DNA of 64,000 nt from Ceratothoa steindachneri (GCA_963969495.1 OZ018330.1:46986394-47050393); one strand, 5' to 3'. Numbered from the stretch's first letter, positions 38,246 through 53,596 are shown. Numbers and translations are program-made. The notes: generated from the sequence alone by a model not told the origin.

Positions 38246-39420
38246 CTAAGGAGGAATGATGTTTTAGCCTGGTATGTTTTTGTGTTTAATGTGATTAAGA
38301 TGGAGAGGTGGTTAGAGGAGAGAGCCCTTGTCGTGTTGCAGATGAGGTGTCTGTGTAGGGTGTTTGTTAAAGTGGTGATGTCTGGCGAAGTGGGTTGTTG
38401 GTTGGGGTGTGTGGATATGTTGGTTGGTGTATCTGTGTTTAAGGTTATGTAATTTGAGTTTTGGATGATGTCAGCGATGAGTTCTCATCTGTGGTCTTCT
38501 GTGGATGAGTTCCAAAGTTCTGAGTGTGCGTTGATGTCTCGTGTGATTATGGAGTTAGGGAATGTGGTTGCGTGAGGAAGTTTGTTATGTCTGCATCTTC
38601 ATTTGGGTGGTTGTGGTCCGTGGTGTCTTAGGGTGTGATTTAGAAGTTTGTGTGGTGATTTATGTTCCAGTTTTTGTGTGTTTATGTTGTTTGGTGAGAG
38701 GGGGAGGGGTCTGTGTATAGGTGATGTTGTTTTTGATGTATGTGATGATGCGTCTTCTCTCTTTGTGTTTTCTGTCGGTTCTGATTGCTGTGTAGTCTGT
38801 GATTTGAGGGGATTTCTGTTTTTCTGTCAGTTTAGTTTCTTGGATGGCGATTATCTCTACCTAATCTTTGTTTGTGAGATGCTCGAGTTCTGCCGTATTC
38901 TTGTTCAATACATTTATGTTTATTTGTACTATTTTTAGGTGTTTGTTGTGTGTATTTCGTTTGTTTGATTGTCTAGGGGCTTCTGATTTTTGTGGGAGTG
39001 TGGGTTGTGAGTTTTTTGGTTGTGATTGGGTGGGCGTTGATGGGGGTGCTGCTTGGTGTTTTAAGCACATCCAGTGTTTTGTGCATTGTTTGATTTTAGA
39101 TGTACCCAGTGTGTTGTGGTGATGTTGCACATTATGGGTGTTTGTCTTTTTGTGATGTATTTAGTACATAGTGTACTTTTCCATGTTGTGGTGCCCGGGT
39201 TGGTCTCTACGTCCCCGTCGAGGAGAAGCAGCGCTGCTAACCACGTGACCGGGTCCAAGGAGAAGACCACCAAAAGGTGATATTGGCCCCCCTTTACGGG
39301 GGGCAAAAGCGTCCTTTTTGATTTGAACCTCGGCTTCTGATTCCGTCTCCGCTTTGGTTTTCTCGGCTTCGACCTCCACTTCGGCCTCGCCGGCAGTCCG
39401 ACGTTGTGACTGCCAACCAT
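38246..39420 (-). pseudogene. LINE ORF N-terminal half: 2A-like peptide, zinc finger, endonuclease
   Basis: Minus strand. A basic N-terminus (39420-39300) leads to LAALLLLDGDVETNPGTTTW, a 2A-like ribosome-skipping motif (DVExNPGP) with the last Pro changed to Thr. Next is a PHD-like finger fragment (CTKYITKRQTPIMCN, THWVHLK). In a second frame a Pro/Gln-rich linker reaches LKIVQININVLNKNTAELEH, the start of an APE-type endonuclease. Degraded frames continue to HLSILIT, the SDHLPI end of that domain, at about 38270. RT is absent; the unassigned retroelement begins at 38245. The strand is G/T-rich on plus because the coding strand is A/C-rich. Confidence 0.68.
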
Positions 39421-40013
39421 CTTCGGACCTGCATGTATTGTTTTTCGAAAGTTACCGTTTTTCTTAAGGCATATAGGACATTATAAAATATATTCCTAAA
39501 TCCTAGTACTATATTTTGGAAGTGGTAACTAATTTGAAAGCATGTTGCGGTTCTTTCTGCAGCCATGTTGCTGAATAGAAGGGTATGGCCTAGAACGCTG
39601 CATATATCAATTAAATCGGATGTAATTTCTACAGTATTAGCGGTTGGACACATGTATCTTTGTAGCAGACGAGGTTTTTTTGGGATTTGCTATTCTTTGG
39701 CTATGAGAGTGTTGGGCCGTGACATTAATTAAACGAATATGTCATGCGGTTTATTTTTGTTGTGCATTTAGAAGAAGCTGGTGGTCAACTGGTCCTGACA
39801 CAAGTATTTTGCTTGAGGGTTTTATTCGTGATGAGACATTAGGGAAGGTTCGGAGATTCCCTTGTCTTTATTCTGCTTTCGGATGGTAGCCATGTATTCG
39901 CAATGTCCAACGACTTAATCTATCTTCTAGTAGTTTCTATTTATATCGATAGACAATGAGTTGGTGATCAATTGGTATAATAATGTCGTATCTGTATATT
40001 TTATTTCTGAATT

Positions 40014-40145
40014 GTTTTTAGTCGCTTGCAGGTGACTCTATATGTTACTATGTCCGCCCATTAGGCGATTGGTCGGATGATAACCATTTTGCTCCTCAAT
40101 GGGTGTTTGAAAGTTTTGAAGGTCGTAAGGTCAGATGATTTGTTT
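40014..40145 (-). repeat. repeat family R, copy C (short)
   Basis: Shares the terminal TTTTTAGTCGC and GTGACTC module and the GAAGGTCGTAAGGTC head module with copies A and B, but lacks the 127-bp units. Confidence 0.6.
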
Positions 40146-40199
40146 GTTATTTGATAATAGGTTTGTTAATTTTTTTTTCAAAATTATTGAAATAATTAA

Positions 40200-41265
40200 G
40201 AGCACCTGACTTAGATATGTTGGCCTTTTTAGAGACCAAACTGCTGCTAGTCTTACGCGGTATGCTTTAGTATAGTTCTGCGCACTAGTTAATAATTTAC
40301 TCCCTTAAGTGATTGGCAAATATTTCCCCCTTTTATTAGTGTAAAACAGATTCCATGCCGAAAGAACTGGTATCGATAGCTATAATAAATGGTTGCGTGT
40401 AGTCGGGGTACTGTAATATGGGTTCGCGGTTTAAGTGTTCTATGATACACTTAAAAGTTTGTTGTTGTTATGGACTCCATGTGAATGTGATGGAATTCGC
40501 GAACTGGATGGTGATAGGTTTGGCGATTTCTGAGAAACCAAGGAAGAAGTTGCGGTAAAATCCTACAAAACCAAGAAAAGTGTGGGCTTCTTCCACTGAT
40601 TCTCGCCTGGGGGCACCTTTGGATGGCAGCTCTCCTTGCGGTATCAGCTTTGATCCCTTTAGAGGACAGTAAGAATACATTGTATACTAAGGATTCTTAT
40701 AGGAAATGCATTTTGCTATTTTAGATTTTAAGTTTGCCTCCCTCAATTAATTGAATACAGGCTGAAGCCTGGAAAAAATGGGTTTTATTTTCTTACTGAA
40801 AATTAAGATATCGTCTAGATAAGCTAAAACCTCTACGTCTAATAGATCAGAAAAGAATAAGTTCATTAACTTAGAGAAGTCATTAGGTCTATATGGGACA
40901 ACAAATGCCAAAACGTTGAATTGATAGTCCCCAAAATTAGCATTGAAGAACCTATATGATCTGAGGTTCAGCATGATCTCCATTTACTAATATCCACTAG
41001 CTAAACAAATGTAGTGCAGGAAAAACTTGGAGTTCCCTACATTTAGGATTGTTTTGGTCATATTAGGTAAGGGAAACCGGTCCGGTATGCTGAAACTGCA
41101 CGGTCGAATTTTTCCAAAGGAGGTGCTGCTCAATTTGGTTAATTTAAGAAGCTTAGCAAGTAGGCGAGCAAAGCGAGCTCTCACATGTATGGAGGGGGCA
41201 GGAGGGGGGGTTATAGGTGACTTGAAGCTCCCTTTTGATTCTTTTCCGACCATGTGGGCCTCCAT
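40200..41265 (-). pseudogene. gypsy RT and RNase H relic
   Basis: Minus strand, three broken frames in order. 41265-40987: FSIPDRFPLPNMTKTILN and LASGY, with the usual first catalytic Asp lost (FFLHYICLASGY). 40983-40747: FGDYQFNVLAF and LAYLDDILIFSKK, an intact YxDD motif. 40680-40468: HTFLGFVGFYRNFFLGFSEI and AKPIT, the RT connection. RNase H then starts with LQYPDYTQPFIIAIDTSSFG but meets stops at about 40345. This is a typical Ty3/gypsy arrangement. The matching integrase is probably 33590-34760. Confidence 0.82.
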
Positions 41266-42059
41266 CCCTCCTTCACTCCCCCAAAATTACAGTGTTATGT
41301 TGCCTACATAAAGTCATCTCGCGAGGTTCAATGCATATTCAATAGCATACTGCTTATAAAGTTTTCAATAAAACAGGAATGCGATTTCACATAATTAGGC
41401 CGCCTTAATTTCGCCACTCATACGTAGGTCTGTAATCTAAGTTGAAAAAACAATCACATTTGTTCTAACATCATTTTTTCGGCTCAAGAATTTTATGTAG
41501 AATGACGTTTGAATTTGTAGGCACGCAACATAACCTGAACTTGACTGAAAAGTTTAGCCATAGTCACACTGAAATAAATAATAATAAAAATAATGAGAAA
41601 AAATCATTCCTTCGCTGAATTCGGAATCGCTCTCTGGCGCTGTTTCTATAGGAGGGGAGTTTAAATCTCTGGAACTTTGCTATTCGATCAAACGGGCAAT
41701 ATGATGAAAAATATAGGTTAAATGAATGATGTGCAATTATAATATATATGGGAATATCTTTTGAAGAAATAAAGGTTTGAATCTTTTTCAATTCCAGAAA
41801 TGGTTCTTTCCAAATATAAATGTTTAAACGTTGTTGCTCTGCACCAAAGTGGCCTGAAATGCAAGGGGATAGTTGATAAGGGTTATTGCATTAATGGTAC
41901 CCTCTTTAGGATCATTAATTACTATAAAAAAAAACTATCTAAACATTTGTGGTCAAGTCTTCTGGACAGCTAAGAGCTTAAAATTTACGCCAAAATCGCC
42001 TCCATCAAGGTCCCAGCTCAGAGTTCGAGTTGCCTACATTGCTAAGCTTGCTTACGATA
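41266..42059. other. no recognisable feature
   Basis: Short overlapping frames only. Confidence 0.4.
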
Positions 42060-42710
42060 GGAAAGAGGTAAATATCTGAAGTCGAGAAAGGCTGCGAAGA
42101 AGACTCATGTTACTAAGAAGAACCTTACGATTAGGCTCCACTTTTATGGGAAATATAAAGAATGTACCTTTGAAAACTGCGCAAAGTAATATCCTCTGAG
42201 GAAGCTCGGTTCCGATTGTTTAGAGCTTCTCAAAGATCAGTCGTTAGGAGGAAAGAAAACAGCGCTTTCACGACTCCTACCCTATATCGGGACGACAGTG
42301 AAGCATACTGACTTTTCCCATTTGCCTTAAGGCTTCTCATCAAAGGAAACTAAAACATGAGCAATTTTGCCTAAGATCACTGCCATGAACTCAATGTGTT
42401 AGCAAAATGCTCTTCATTAGAATCTTACCTAACGGTTTAGGAGCAATTTGCAGATGATAACGGCATTTTTCAGCAGGATAGTGTACCTTGCCACAAGGCA
42501 AAAACAATAACAAAGTTCTTGGCCGCAAATAACAATGAAATTTGAGCACCTTGGTCCGATAATTCCCCATATACAAAAGCCATTCTAAATATTGACTGCG
42601 CGCATTAAATGACTGTATTTATTAATAAAATTGGCTTGTGCTATAAACTTTTGTATATTTCACCTTCAAATTATGATACAAAAATACTAAAACAAAAGGC
42701 AACGCTTGAT
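42060..42710 (+). pseudogene. Tc1-like transposase relic, copy 2
   Basis: Shares GAGAAAGGCTGCGAAGAAG and following DNA with copy 1 (24911 on). It reads FQQDSVPCHKAKTITKFLAA, where the second catalytic Asp is preserved (QQDNAPCH in the family). The non-coding end at 42590-42690 matches 28140-28250. The NSPDLNPIE block is missing, so part of the C-terminus is deleted. Confidence 0.68.
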
Positions 42711-42959
42711 TAGTTTTATAAACTGTCTCATATAAAAAATATAGTAGTCGGCCATGACTGTATATATATTGAAACTCAGCTAAAATCATCTGCCATGCTA
42801 AAGATTCAATTGCTCGTAAGGATATTGAATCGATATTCATCAATAAAGTCCCTAAATTTAATTTAATTCCTGGCTTGTATAGAGTCAATGGCTATAAAAT
42901 AAATTTCATTCAAGCAATATTGTCCAGCTTTTACCGTGGAATTGATAATATACAGTATA

Positions 42960-42964
<5 letters not shown>

Positions 42965-43024
<60 letters not shown>
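42965..43024. repeat. (TA)n microsatellite
   Basis: About 60 bp of TA. Confidence 0.95.
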
Positions 43025-43026
<2 letters not shown>

Positions 43027-43242
43027 AAGAAACCACTGATTGCAAGCATAAGTTTATTAAAACGGGACTAGGCTCGATATATAGCTTTCCATATGATCTT
43101 AAGCTGTAAACTGGAGTAAGTTAACGTAAAGTGTAAATTAACTGAAGTACTAGAATTTATAACAACAGGCGACTGACATTAATCTGGAGGCGTTAACTTA
43201 AGGTGATTGACAATATCCTTTAAGATTAAGTTTAGAGCAAAA

Positions 43243-46280
<3,038 letters not shown>

Positions 46281-46933
46281 TTTTAGTCGCGAGCGTATCT
46301 AGTCGCGGGCGACTCTACATCTCACATGTCGGTCGGTTCCCGTTTTGCTTTTCTTTTAGCAATAACATCCTAACTATTGGGCCAATTCTAATGAAATTTG
46401 AAACCCTTACGTTGGTTTACATTTTGTTTCTAATGATATAATTGCCAACGTCCTCCCAAGGTTAGCCTGCAAATGATTTTGTTTTGGCAATGACATCATA
46501 ACTATTCTGCTAATTCTACCGAAATTTGAGGACCCCTATATTGTTTTACATTCCCTCTCGAATGATATATTGACAAAGTTCTCGCAAGGTTAGCCCAGGA
46601 ATTATTTTCTTTTGGCAATAACAGCAAAACTATACTGCCGATTCTACCGAAATTTGAAACTCTTATATTGTTTTACATTCCCTCTCGAATGATATATTGC
46701 CAAAGTCCTCCCAACGCTAGCCCGGAAATTAAATTATTTGGCAATAATATCATAACTATTCGGCCGATTCTAACGAAATTTGAAACTCTTATGTTGCTTT
46801 ACATTTTCCTTTGATAATTGAATTCCCAAAGTCCTCTCAAAGTTAGTCCGGGAATTATTGAAACTTTGCAGGTCGTAAGGTCATAAATCAGAATAAGTGA
46901 GTGAACGCGACTTTTTGGTCAGCAGTCCTTGTT
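46281..46933 (-). repeat. repeat family R, copy B, with four ~127-bp units
   Basis: On the minus strand: head module (AACAAGGACTGCTGACCAAA, CTTACGACCTGCAA), four tandem units with boundaries near 46463, 46591, 46717 and 46844, then AGTCGCCCGCGACTAGAT and GCTCGCGACTAAAAA. Each unit has a CCGATTCTAACGAAATTTGA core and a GGGCTAACCTTG-like boundary. Confidence 0.85.
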
Positions 46934-47199
46934 TTTATCATAGGTTATGATGTCACTCTCGTCGGTTCGAGATTGCCTGTGCCAAAAGGAAGCATTCCAC
47001 GTAATATTAACACAACTATAAACCGAATATCCTACTGATACTGGAGAAATAGTTAACTCCATTTTTCATTTAATACGCAATAATAAATAAAGTTATGTCC
47101 TGTAGATCGTGCATAATCTGAAACATTTCTATCGTACAATTTGGCGATCCATGGGACCAATTTCCAGCCCTGAATTTTCATACATAATCTATCATCTCT

Positions 47200-47660
47200 T
47201 TCATTTTAGCTATATAATCTTTTGCTCTTTATCAATCACTACCCTTCAAATAAGTCCATATCATCATATTTCCTTATTTATATCCTTTTTCCCCTTTTCA
47301 TTCATATTATTTCTTACTCTTCATCTCTATCCTCTCTTTCCATTTATCAATATCCTCTCGCCCTTCTTAATCCATATCTTCTCTTAGGCTTTCTCGATTT
47401 ATTTCCTTTCTTCTTGATCTTTATCTACTTTTTCTTTTTTTTCATATGCTCTTGTTCTTTTTATCCAAACATCACTTCCTACTTTCTCCATATCTTTTCT
47501 TCCTCTTTAACCATATCCTCTCATCATTTTTAATCATAGCTTACTTTCCTTCTTTATCCATATCCGCTTTACCCTATTATCAATTTGCACTCTTACTTCT
47601 TTATCCATATCTTCTCTCCATCTTTATTAATATTATCTCATTCTTCATGTATAGAAATAA
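47200..47660. repeat. pyrimidine-rich degenerate repeat
   Basis: About 460 bp of C/T-rich DNA with recurrent TTTATCCATATCTTCTC-like strings at irregular spacing. Its open frames are low-complexity Phe/Ser/Leu translations, not genes. Confidence 0.7.
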
Positions 47661-47952
47661 CCGAAGCCTGGTTTGCTTTTCTATAGGCCTGGTCTACTAA
47701 ACTTGCGGCATAGACACCTGTATATCTTAGCCTAGTTGAGCTTTTATACGCAGGACTCGAAGAAAAAAAACATTGTTTAATATTAAAAGGTTAATAATAA
47801 TAGAAGGAAAAGTACTCAAAATTGATGGAAATTATAACTATAAAATTAATAAATATGTAATTATTTAAATAAAAATAACTTCAAAGATTTACTTGATTTC
47901 TATCCATAAAATATTGAGATGCTCTTTTATAACCTGGTAAACTAGTATAGAC

Positions 47953-48368
47953 CAGGTATCCACAACCTATGACCCAAGGGCCACATGTGTCCATTATGAT
48001 AAACGGATGTGGTCGTTGGGTGAAAGGATGCTACATTTGGCCCAAGGGCCACATGTGTCCATTATAATAAACGGATGTGGCCCTCAGGCAAAAGGGTGCT
48101 ACATTTGGCCCTCAGGTGCACGGATGCTTATAGGAAATAATATCTGTGTTTAATTCCGGCCATTTGTTAAATCTTGTTATGGATCCATTAATAGAGCTTG
48201 AACAATCTATCCGTTTTGCATCTGATTGCTTCCAGCATAATTACTGAATATTAAAATGCTATAAAAATTTAATTATAATGTTAATTCACAGATTATAAAA
48301 ATTATACCATCAATAAATTTTTATTTTGTACTTGATATTCTCATGTTAAATGATTCGGGGAGGCACTG
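47953..48368. mobile_element. hAT-type MITE (416 bp)
   Basis: Left end CAGGTATCCACAACC and right end (as complement) CAGTGCCTCCCCGAATC are imperfect hAT-like inverted termini. Flanks GTATAGAC (47945-47952) and GTGTAGAC (48369-48376) match 7 of 8, the hAT target-duplication length. Inside the left end a 68-bp unit with GGGCCACATGTGTCC is repeated (47973 and 48041). No transposase, hence non-autonomous. Confidence 0.72.
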
Positions 48369-48376
48369 GTGTAGAC

Positions 48377-49168
48377 CATTAGGCAACTATGATTCTGACA
48401 GAAGCCAGAGATTCGCTTTTAAATATTAGCTTGAATATAAGCCATATTTTATCATTAAGAAAGAAGTGGGATTGATCCATAATCCTGATTAAATGGATTA
48501 AGTAATTTGAAACGCAGAGTTGTTCAGGTTGCTCCCAATTGTTTTGTTCTTTCTCTCTCTTCCTCAAAACTATCATCAACAAGGATTTTTTTATACTTTT
48601 TACGATTACAGGCACATATTTTATTCCACAACTTTTATGAGTGCCTTAATTAAGGCCTTGTATTCCTTCTTTGAAACACAAAACCTTCATTTGGCACGTC
48701 TCTGATCCTGGAAATCCTTATTAAAATTGCTTCAATAGACCTTGCTGTATCCTTCTCACCTCCAGATTTTCGCATTTCATCTTCGTCTTTCGCAAGACTG
48801 TTTTAAAATGATATTTTAGAGCAGTAAAATATTTACCCAATTTTTTTAATGCGAGAATTATATCAATAAATGGTTGAGGCTCTAAGATATAGCTTTATAG
48901 TACTCGTCTTCCAGGTAGAGATATTTTTATAGCATGGATTTGGAACGCTGTTGTTCGCATGCAGCAAGCAAAGGAATTTCGACTTTCTTCCGTTCCTGCT
49001 AATAATGGTTTTCTACTTCCAAAGAGTCTCGGTTGTTATTGCTTCATCATATATCTCATTTTGGTTGTGTAGACATAGTTAAATGAAGGAGTAATGCAGG
49101 AATAATTAAATATGGGACTTCCCTCTCCCCCCCACAAAAAATACAATTTCCTACACCAAAACATAAAC

Positions 49169-49172
<4 letters not shown>
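48377..49172. other. no recognisable feature
   Basis: Short frames only. Confidence 0.4.

Positions 49173-49233
<61 letters not shown>
49173..49233. repeat. (CT)n(AT)n compound microsatellite
   Basis: About 33 bp of CT followed by 27 bp of AT. Confidence 0.96.
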
Positions 49234-49238
<5 letters not shown>

Positions 49239-49924
49239 GATTTCTTGTATTGTAATCAACTTCAAACAAATTGGAGAAAGCTAAGCCTGACGTTTAATCC
49301 TTGTTCAATTAAAAAAACTAACGTCCTTCAGTTTCTGCGCTTTAAACTTTTCAGATCTTCTTCAATGCAGAGTGATCTTTATAAATCTTAGATCATTAAA
49401 CTTCTTTCGAAAGAAATCAATCTTAATGAAACACTTGTACCTTAACTCCTGACTAAAGTATCTCGTACTTCATTATCATTGAAATCTTCTACATCTCGTT
49501 TAGTTTTACATTTGAAAATAGTTTTATATCACATCAAATAGATAAATATATCTTCTTCTCAAATAAATTAAACGGTAAACTTAGTAACTTGGGGCTAAGT
49601 TTTAATTTCAATAGTTCTAGTGATAAAGTCAGATAAATTGTTGTCTCCAGTAGAAAATTGACTTATATCTTTGGGACTTGATTTAAGGCTTCCTAAGTTC
49701 AAACTGGACTTCTGCCATTGTTTCCTTGTCTTTGAAATACTTTGCCACGAACTCAATACTATTTCATCATTTAAATCCACTCCCAATTTGGTTAATGAGA
49801 TCAAAGGCTTATCTAATAAGTTTTGGTACAAGTTGGTTAGTTTCAAAGTTTTCAATCCTATTTTCAATTTTAAGCTTTTCAGTGTCCTGTTCCCTTTACG
49901 CATAGATCAATCTATCTTAGTTTG

Positions 49925-51430
49925 AAACCTGCTAAAGGCAAAGGTGTAGTCATCTTTAATCGTGTTGATAATAGAAAATTTGTCAAAATTCTATAAACTG
50001 AATACAGATCCACTTAACTATGTTATGGAAATTGAGGATGAAATTAATAACTTTCTGCCTTCTATTACTAAATGAAACATTTTAAATGATGTTTATTATG
50101 TGCTCTTTTTTCTGGTACATCTTCTGAATCATCTATGGTTTATCCAAAAACACATAAAAAATGAAATACCTCTCTGCCCCATCTTATCTGCAGTCAATAC
50201 TCCAAGGTACAACTTGGCTCAATTTTTTGTTCCTCTTATTGATCCCTTGACACAATCAATTTACTCTATGTTACTCTCGTTTTTTTAAAATGTGATGGTG
50301 AACTGCACTTCAGGAATTCTTATTTTATGGCCACAATCAATGTGACATCGTTATTTACTAATGTTCCGGTACCAGAAACTATTAATATGATTTCAGATTA
50401 TCTTTTTCAAAATGCAAGTGAAATTTGGGGTTTATCTAAACAACTTTTCCTTAAGCTTTTAAAGCTGGCTGTGGGTGATACCATTTTTCCATTTAACAAC
50501 GAGCTTTATTTACAACATGAAGGCATGGGTTCCTCCTTTGCCAACTGCTCTTTGTATCAACACGAAACACGTTCGCTTGAAAGCTGTCATTCACAATTTA
50601 AACCAATTATCTTTAAAAGAGGCATTGATGACTGGTTCCTGATTTTCAGGCACAAAGATCATGCTCACTTATTAGTTCATTTTATTAACCAACAGCATCC
50701 AAATATAAGGTTTTTAATGGAAACAGAAACGGAAAACAACAATCTCTTTCTTGTATGTTAACGTTGTTCGAGTGGGTTCGACTTTTAATACTTCTATTCA
50801 TAAAAAAACCATTACTAGCAATTTTGGTACTCATTTTTTCAGCAGCTCTCCTATTCCCTTTATGTTTAAACTAGCATTAAAATTATAATTTTCAGAGCCT
50901 ACCATAATTGATCTAACTGGATAGCCTTTCAGGAAGAAATAACTTATTTAAGGGATTTCTTTAATTTCAATTATTATCCCGATTTCATTTTTGATAAGTT
51001 AGTGTCTAAATCTTTCTCTAAAATATAGTATCCACAAACCATTCAAACTACTGTATCAAAGCAGAAGGTTTTCCTATGATTGCGCTATCTCAAGCATTTA
51101 ACATCTAAGTTCAATAAACTTCTTTCTAATGTCACAAACTACTTCCCACAAGGCCAATTTTTGTTGTATTAATTCTACCTTTTTTCCTTGCATTCTTTCT
51201 TTCGCCAAAAGTAGTTAGTTCTTATGGGCTTGCGATCCTGTGTAGTTTATAATTATACATGTACAACCTGCCACAGTCGTTATGTGGCCCAAATTAGCTT
51301 GCAACTAAAATGGAGGATCGCTAAGCACTTGTGTTTGTCTCACAGGCCTGGTCTTTCCATTTCCAACCCAGAAGGCTCATCCTTTAGGCAACATTCTGAT
51401 TATATCACCAACATCCACTTAATCTAGAAT
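49925..51430 (+). pseudogene. Penelope-like element 2: RT and GIY-YIG endonuclease relic
   Basis: Plus strand. At 49925 LKPAKGKGVVIFNRVDNRKF is the KPDKGNGVVI block that opens PLE RT. At 50327-50761 a 144-codon frame has NVTSLFTNVPVPETINMISD (usual DVTSLFTNVP, first Asp changed to Asn), a damaged GMGS/ANCSLY block, RGIDDWFLIFRHKDHAHLL (catalytic YxDD reads GIDD) and QHPNIRFLMETE. At 51224-51427 the endonuclease has YNYTCTTCHSRYVAQISLQL then KWRIAKHL (GIY-YIG with CX2C; Gly replaced by Ala). Frameshifts and stops separate the parts. It differs from the PLE at 23694, so two families are present. A hammerhead-like motif follows at 52002. Confidence 0.82.
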
Positions 51431-51873
51431 CGTTTACCATCTTGTTTTCAGCCTCAATATCTTTGGAGTTCAAAATCTTAGAGTCGCTGTTCATCAGTAA
51501 AATTAACCCTAATTTAAATAATTACCCCTCTTCAACTAAACTACTCACCGTATAACGAACCAATACATTAACCCGCGGACAAACCAACCGAGCAATCTCC
51601 GTTATTAGTTTTCTAGCGTTAGTCAGTTGCTATCACAACTCCAACGATTGAAGTCAGTCCCTCTTTGTAATTTGTTCACATTTGCATTTTTGTTTGGAAT
51701 AATATATAATGATGGGTTATTTTATCCTTAAATCTATTTAGTTTGTTGTGGGGATTTTTTTGATACTCAAGTTAGTTTGTAATAATAATTTTCGCCTTCC
51801 GCGTTTTTGCGAAGTTACCCTGGATATTATTAAGTAATTTTTATTTAATATTATTTTTGTTTTACATACCACT

Positions 51874-51875
<2 letters not shown>

Positions 51876-51909
<34 letters not shown>
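51876..51909. repeat. (TA)n microsatellite
   Basis: About 34 bp of TA in the 3' region of PLE 2. Confidence 0.95.
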
Positions 51910-51911
<2 letters not shown>

Positions 51912-52001
51912 ATTTAATTGATTTACCTTTCTTTGCCTCGCTTTTAAACCACTATTTAATGTTTTATTAAAGTTTTGGGGTTAATTGTTTTTTCCTTCTC
52001 G

Positions 52002-52047
52002 TTAGTCGCTGATGATTGTCCCAGTTGAGGTCCGAAACGTCCGACAA
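52002..52047 (+). ncRNA. candidate type I hammerhead ribozyme of PLE 2
   Basis: Core strings stand in hammerhead order: CTGATGA (52009-52015), GAAA (52034-52037) and ACGTC with the expected cleavage site after C52041. Stem I pairs GTCG (52005-52008) with CGAC (52042-52045), and TT with AA beyond one mismatch. Stem III would be the minimal ACGT, which is self-complementary and suits a dimeric ribozyme. Stem II is weak (GTCC against GGTC with a U-U mismatch), so activity is uncertain. Hammerheads with tiny stem III are known from Penelope-like elements, and this one lies about 570 bp past the endonuclease. Confidence 0.55.

Positions 52048-52051
<4 letters not shown>

Positions 52052-52092
<41 letters not shown>
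52052..52092. repeat. (TA)n microsatellite
   Basis: About 41 bp of TA directly after the hammerhead-like motif. Confidence 0.95.
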
Positions 52093-52095
<3 letters not shown>

Positions 52096-53596
52096 TTCTA
52101 ATACGAGTGAGAAATATTTTTTCTGTGTATATCCTGATATTTTCAATAATCACCTACACATCAATTTGGTTACCACTATAATGTTAACATCAGTATCCTC
52201 TTCCGTGTTATTTTTTATCTCAAATTCTGGAGTAATAATAATCCACTGAATTTAAACCTGTACTGTTTTGGTATGAATTCACTTTCCTCTTTACAGGATG
52301 ATCCCCGCCCCCTAGGTCTACGCTTATTCCATCTAATTGTTGCATCATTAATATTAATTGCGTTACAATCCATTCATTTATTACAAACGTCTGATACGCC
52401 ATAAAATTTATTATAACTAAAGTTATTAATTATCCTTTTCATTTTCGTCTGTATTAGTTCATTAAAATGGCTGCGATTTTCATATCTAGAAGAATTGAGC
52501 TCAGTTTTTATTGTTATGGATTGAAACTAAAATTCCTTATTTTTTAACATTATCCAAACCCAAATTAAGAGTGGAGTTGCTTAGTTAACTCCTCATTATA
52601 ACAACAGGAATAGTGTGCAAATATGTAATTTGATTATAGTTCTATTTTTAAAGGTGACTTATTCGCTAGTAGTCAGTCGCCATATGGGAGCTGAAATTAA
52701 ATCCACTTTTAAAAGAACCCGTTCTTGAATAATCAGTTTTGCATCGTTCAGATTACACGTTTAACACTTGTGAATTACTATGCAAACTTATTCTTTTAGA
52801 TATTTATAGAATGTTGATGGATAAAGAAATCATCTTTTAGCATGATATTATATTACTTTACGATTTGCTACGAATATAAATACGGCTCAAAAAATATGAA
52901 ATATTTTTCAAAATGGATATTAATTTCAAACTTTGAAATCAGCTAAGGAGATGTTTTCAAATTAAATAGAGAAACTAATTAAGCAAAATTTGCTTCTCAA
53001 ACTTGTTTCTACTTTCGATGTTCTCCAACCAAGAGAGTTGAGCTTATACTTTCGTCGTGGAAGTTGAAGCGCCTAAACTTCTCTTCCTTGACTTTCTTAC
53101 TGCATCGTCCAGTCTTTATATCACGAAGACATTTTCTCTCAGCTTTAAAATTCAAAGACTTTTTGTTTTGATTAAAAAGTGCACAGAAGTAGATATTTAA
53201 ATTTCGCGTGTGTATTTTATTTATGGAAATCTATTTTAAATAGTTTTCAGTTTCAGCTGAGATCTATCATCTTGGATTAGGTTAAATTTCGAGGTTATAA
53301 AACTTTGTTTATTTTTTATACTTTCAGTCATTGATATGGTGCATACTTTCCTATTTTCATCCATTTCTCAAGATTTTTGCTAATGGGCTGAGTTACCTAA
53401 TGCAGTTGCACTGATTATTTTATATATTAATAATTCAAATCGGAATTATCACCAACATATTATATTTTAAATTCACGCTCTGAATGCGTACCCGAAATAT
53501 AAGGTTCTTGGTATGAATCAATACACCTTCAGAGAATATCTGAGGTTGCAATAAGCTTCCTTATCTATTTCTGAAGTAAAGAACAAAATCACTTAC
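52093..53596. other. probable host intron, no feature recognised
   Basis: AT-rich DNA downstream (in gene orientation) of the Dscam-like exon. No further exon could be identified. Confidence 0.4.

Noticed and set aside
47109..47700. Three overlapping hydrophobic frames that look like membrane proteins
   Set aside because: Low-complexity translation of pyrimidine-rich repeat DNA, open in several phases at once.
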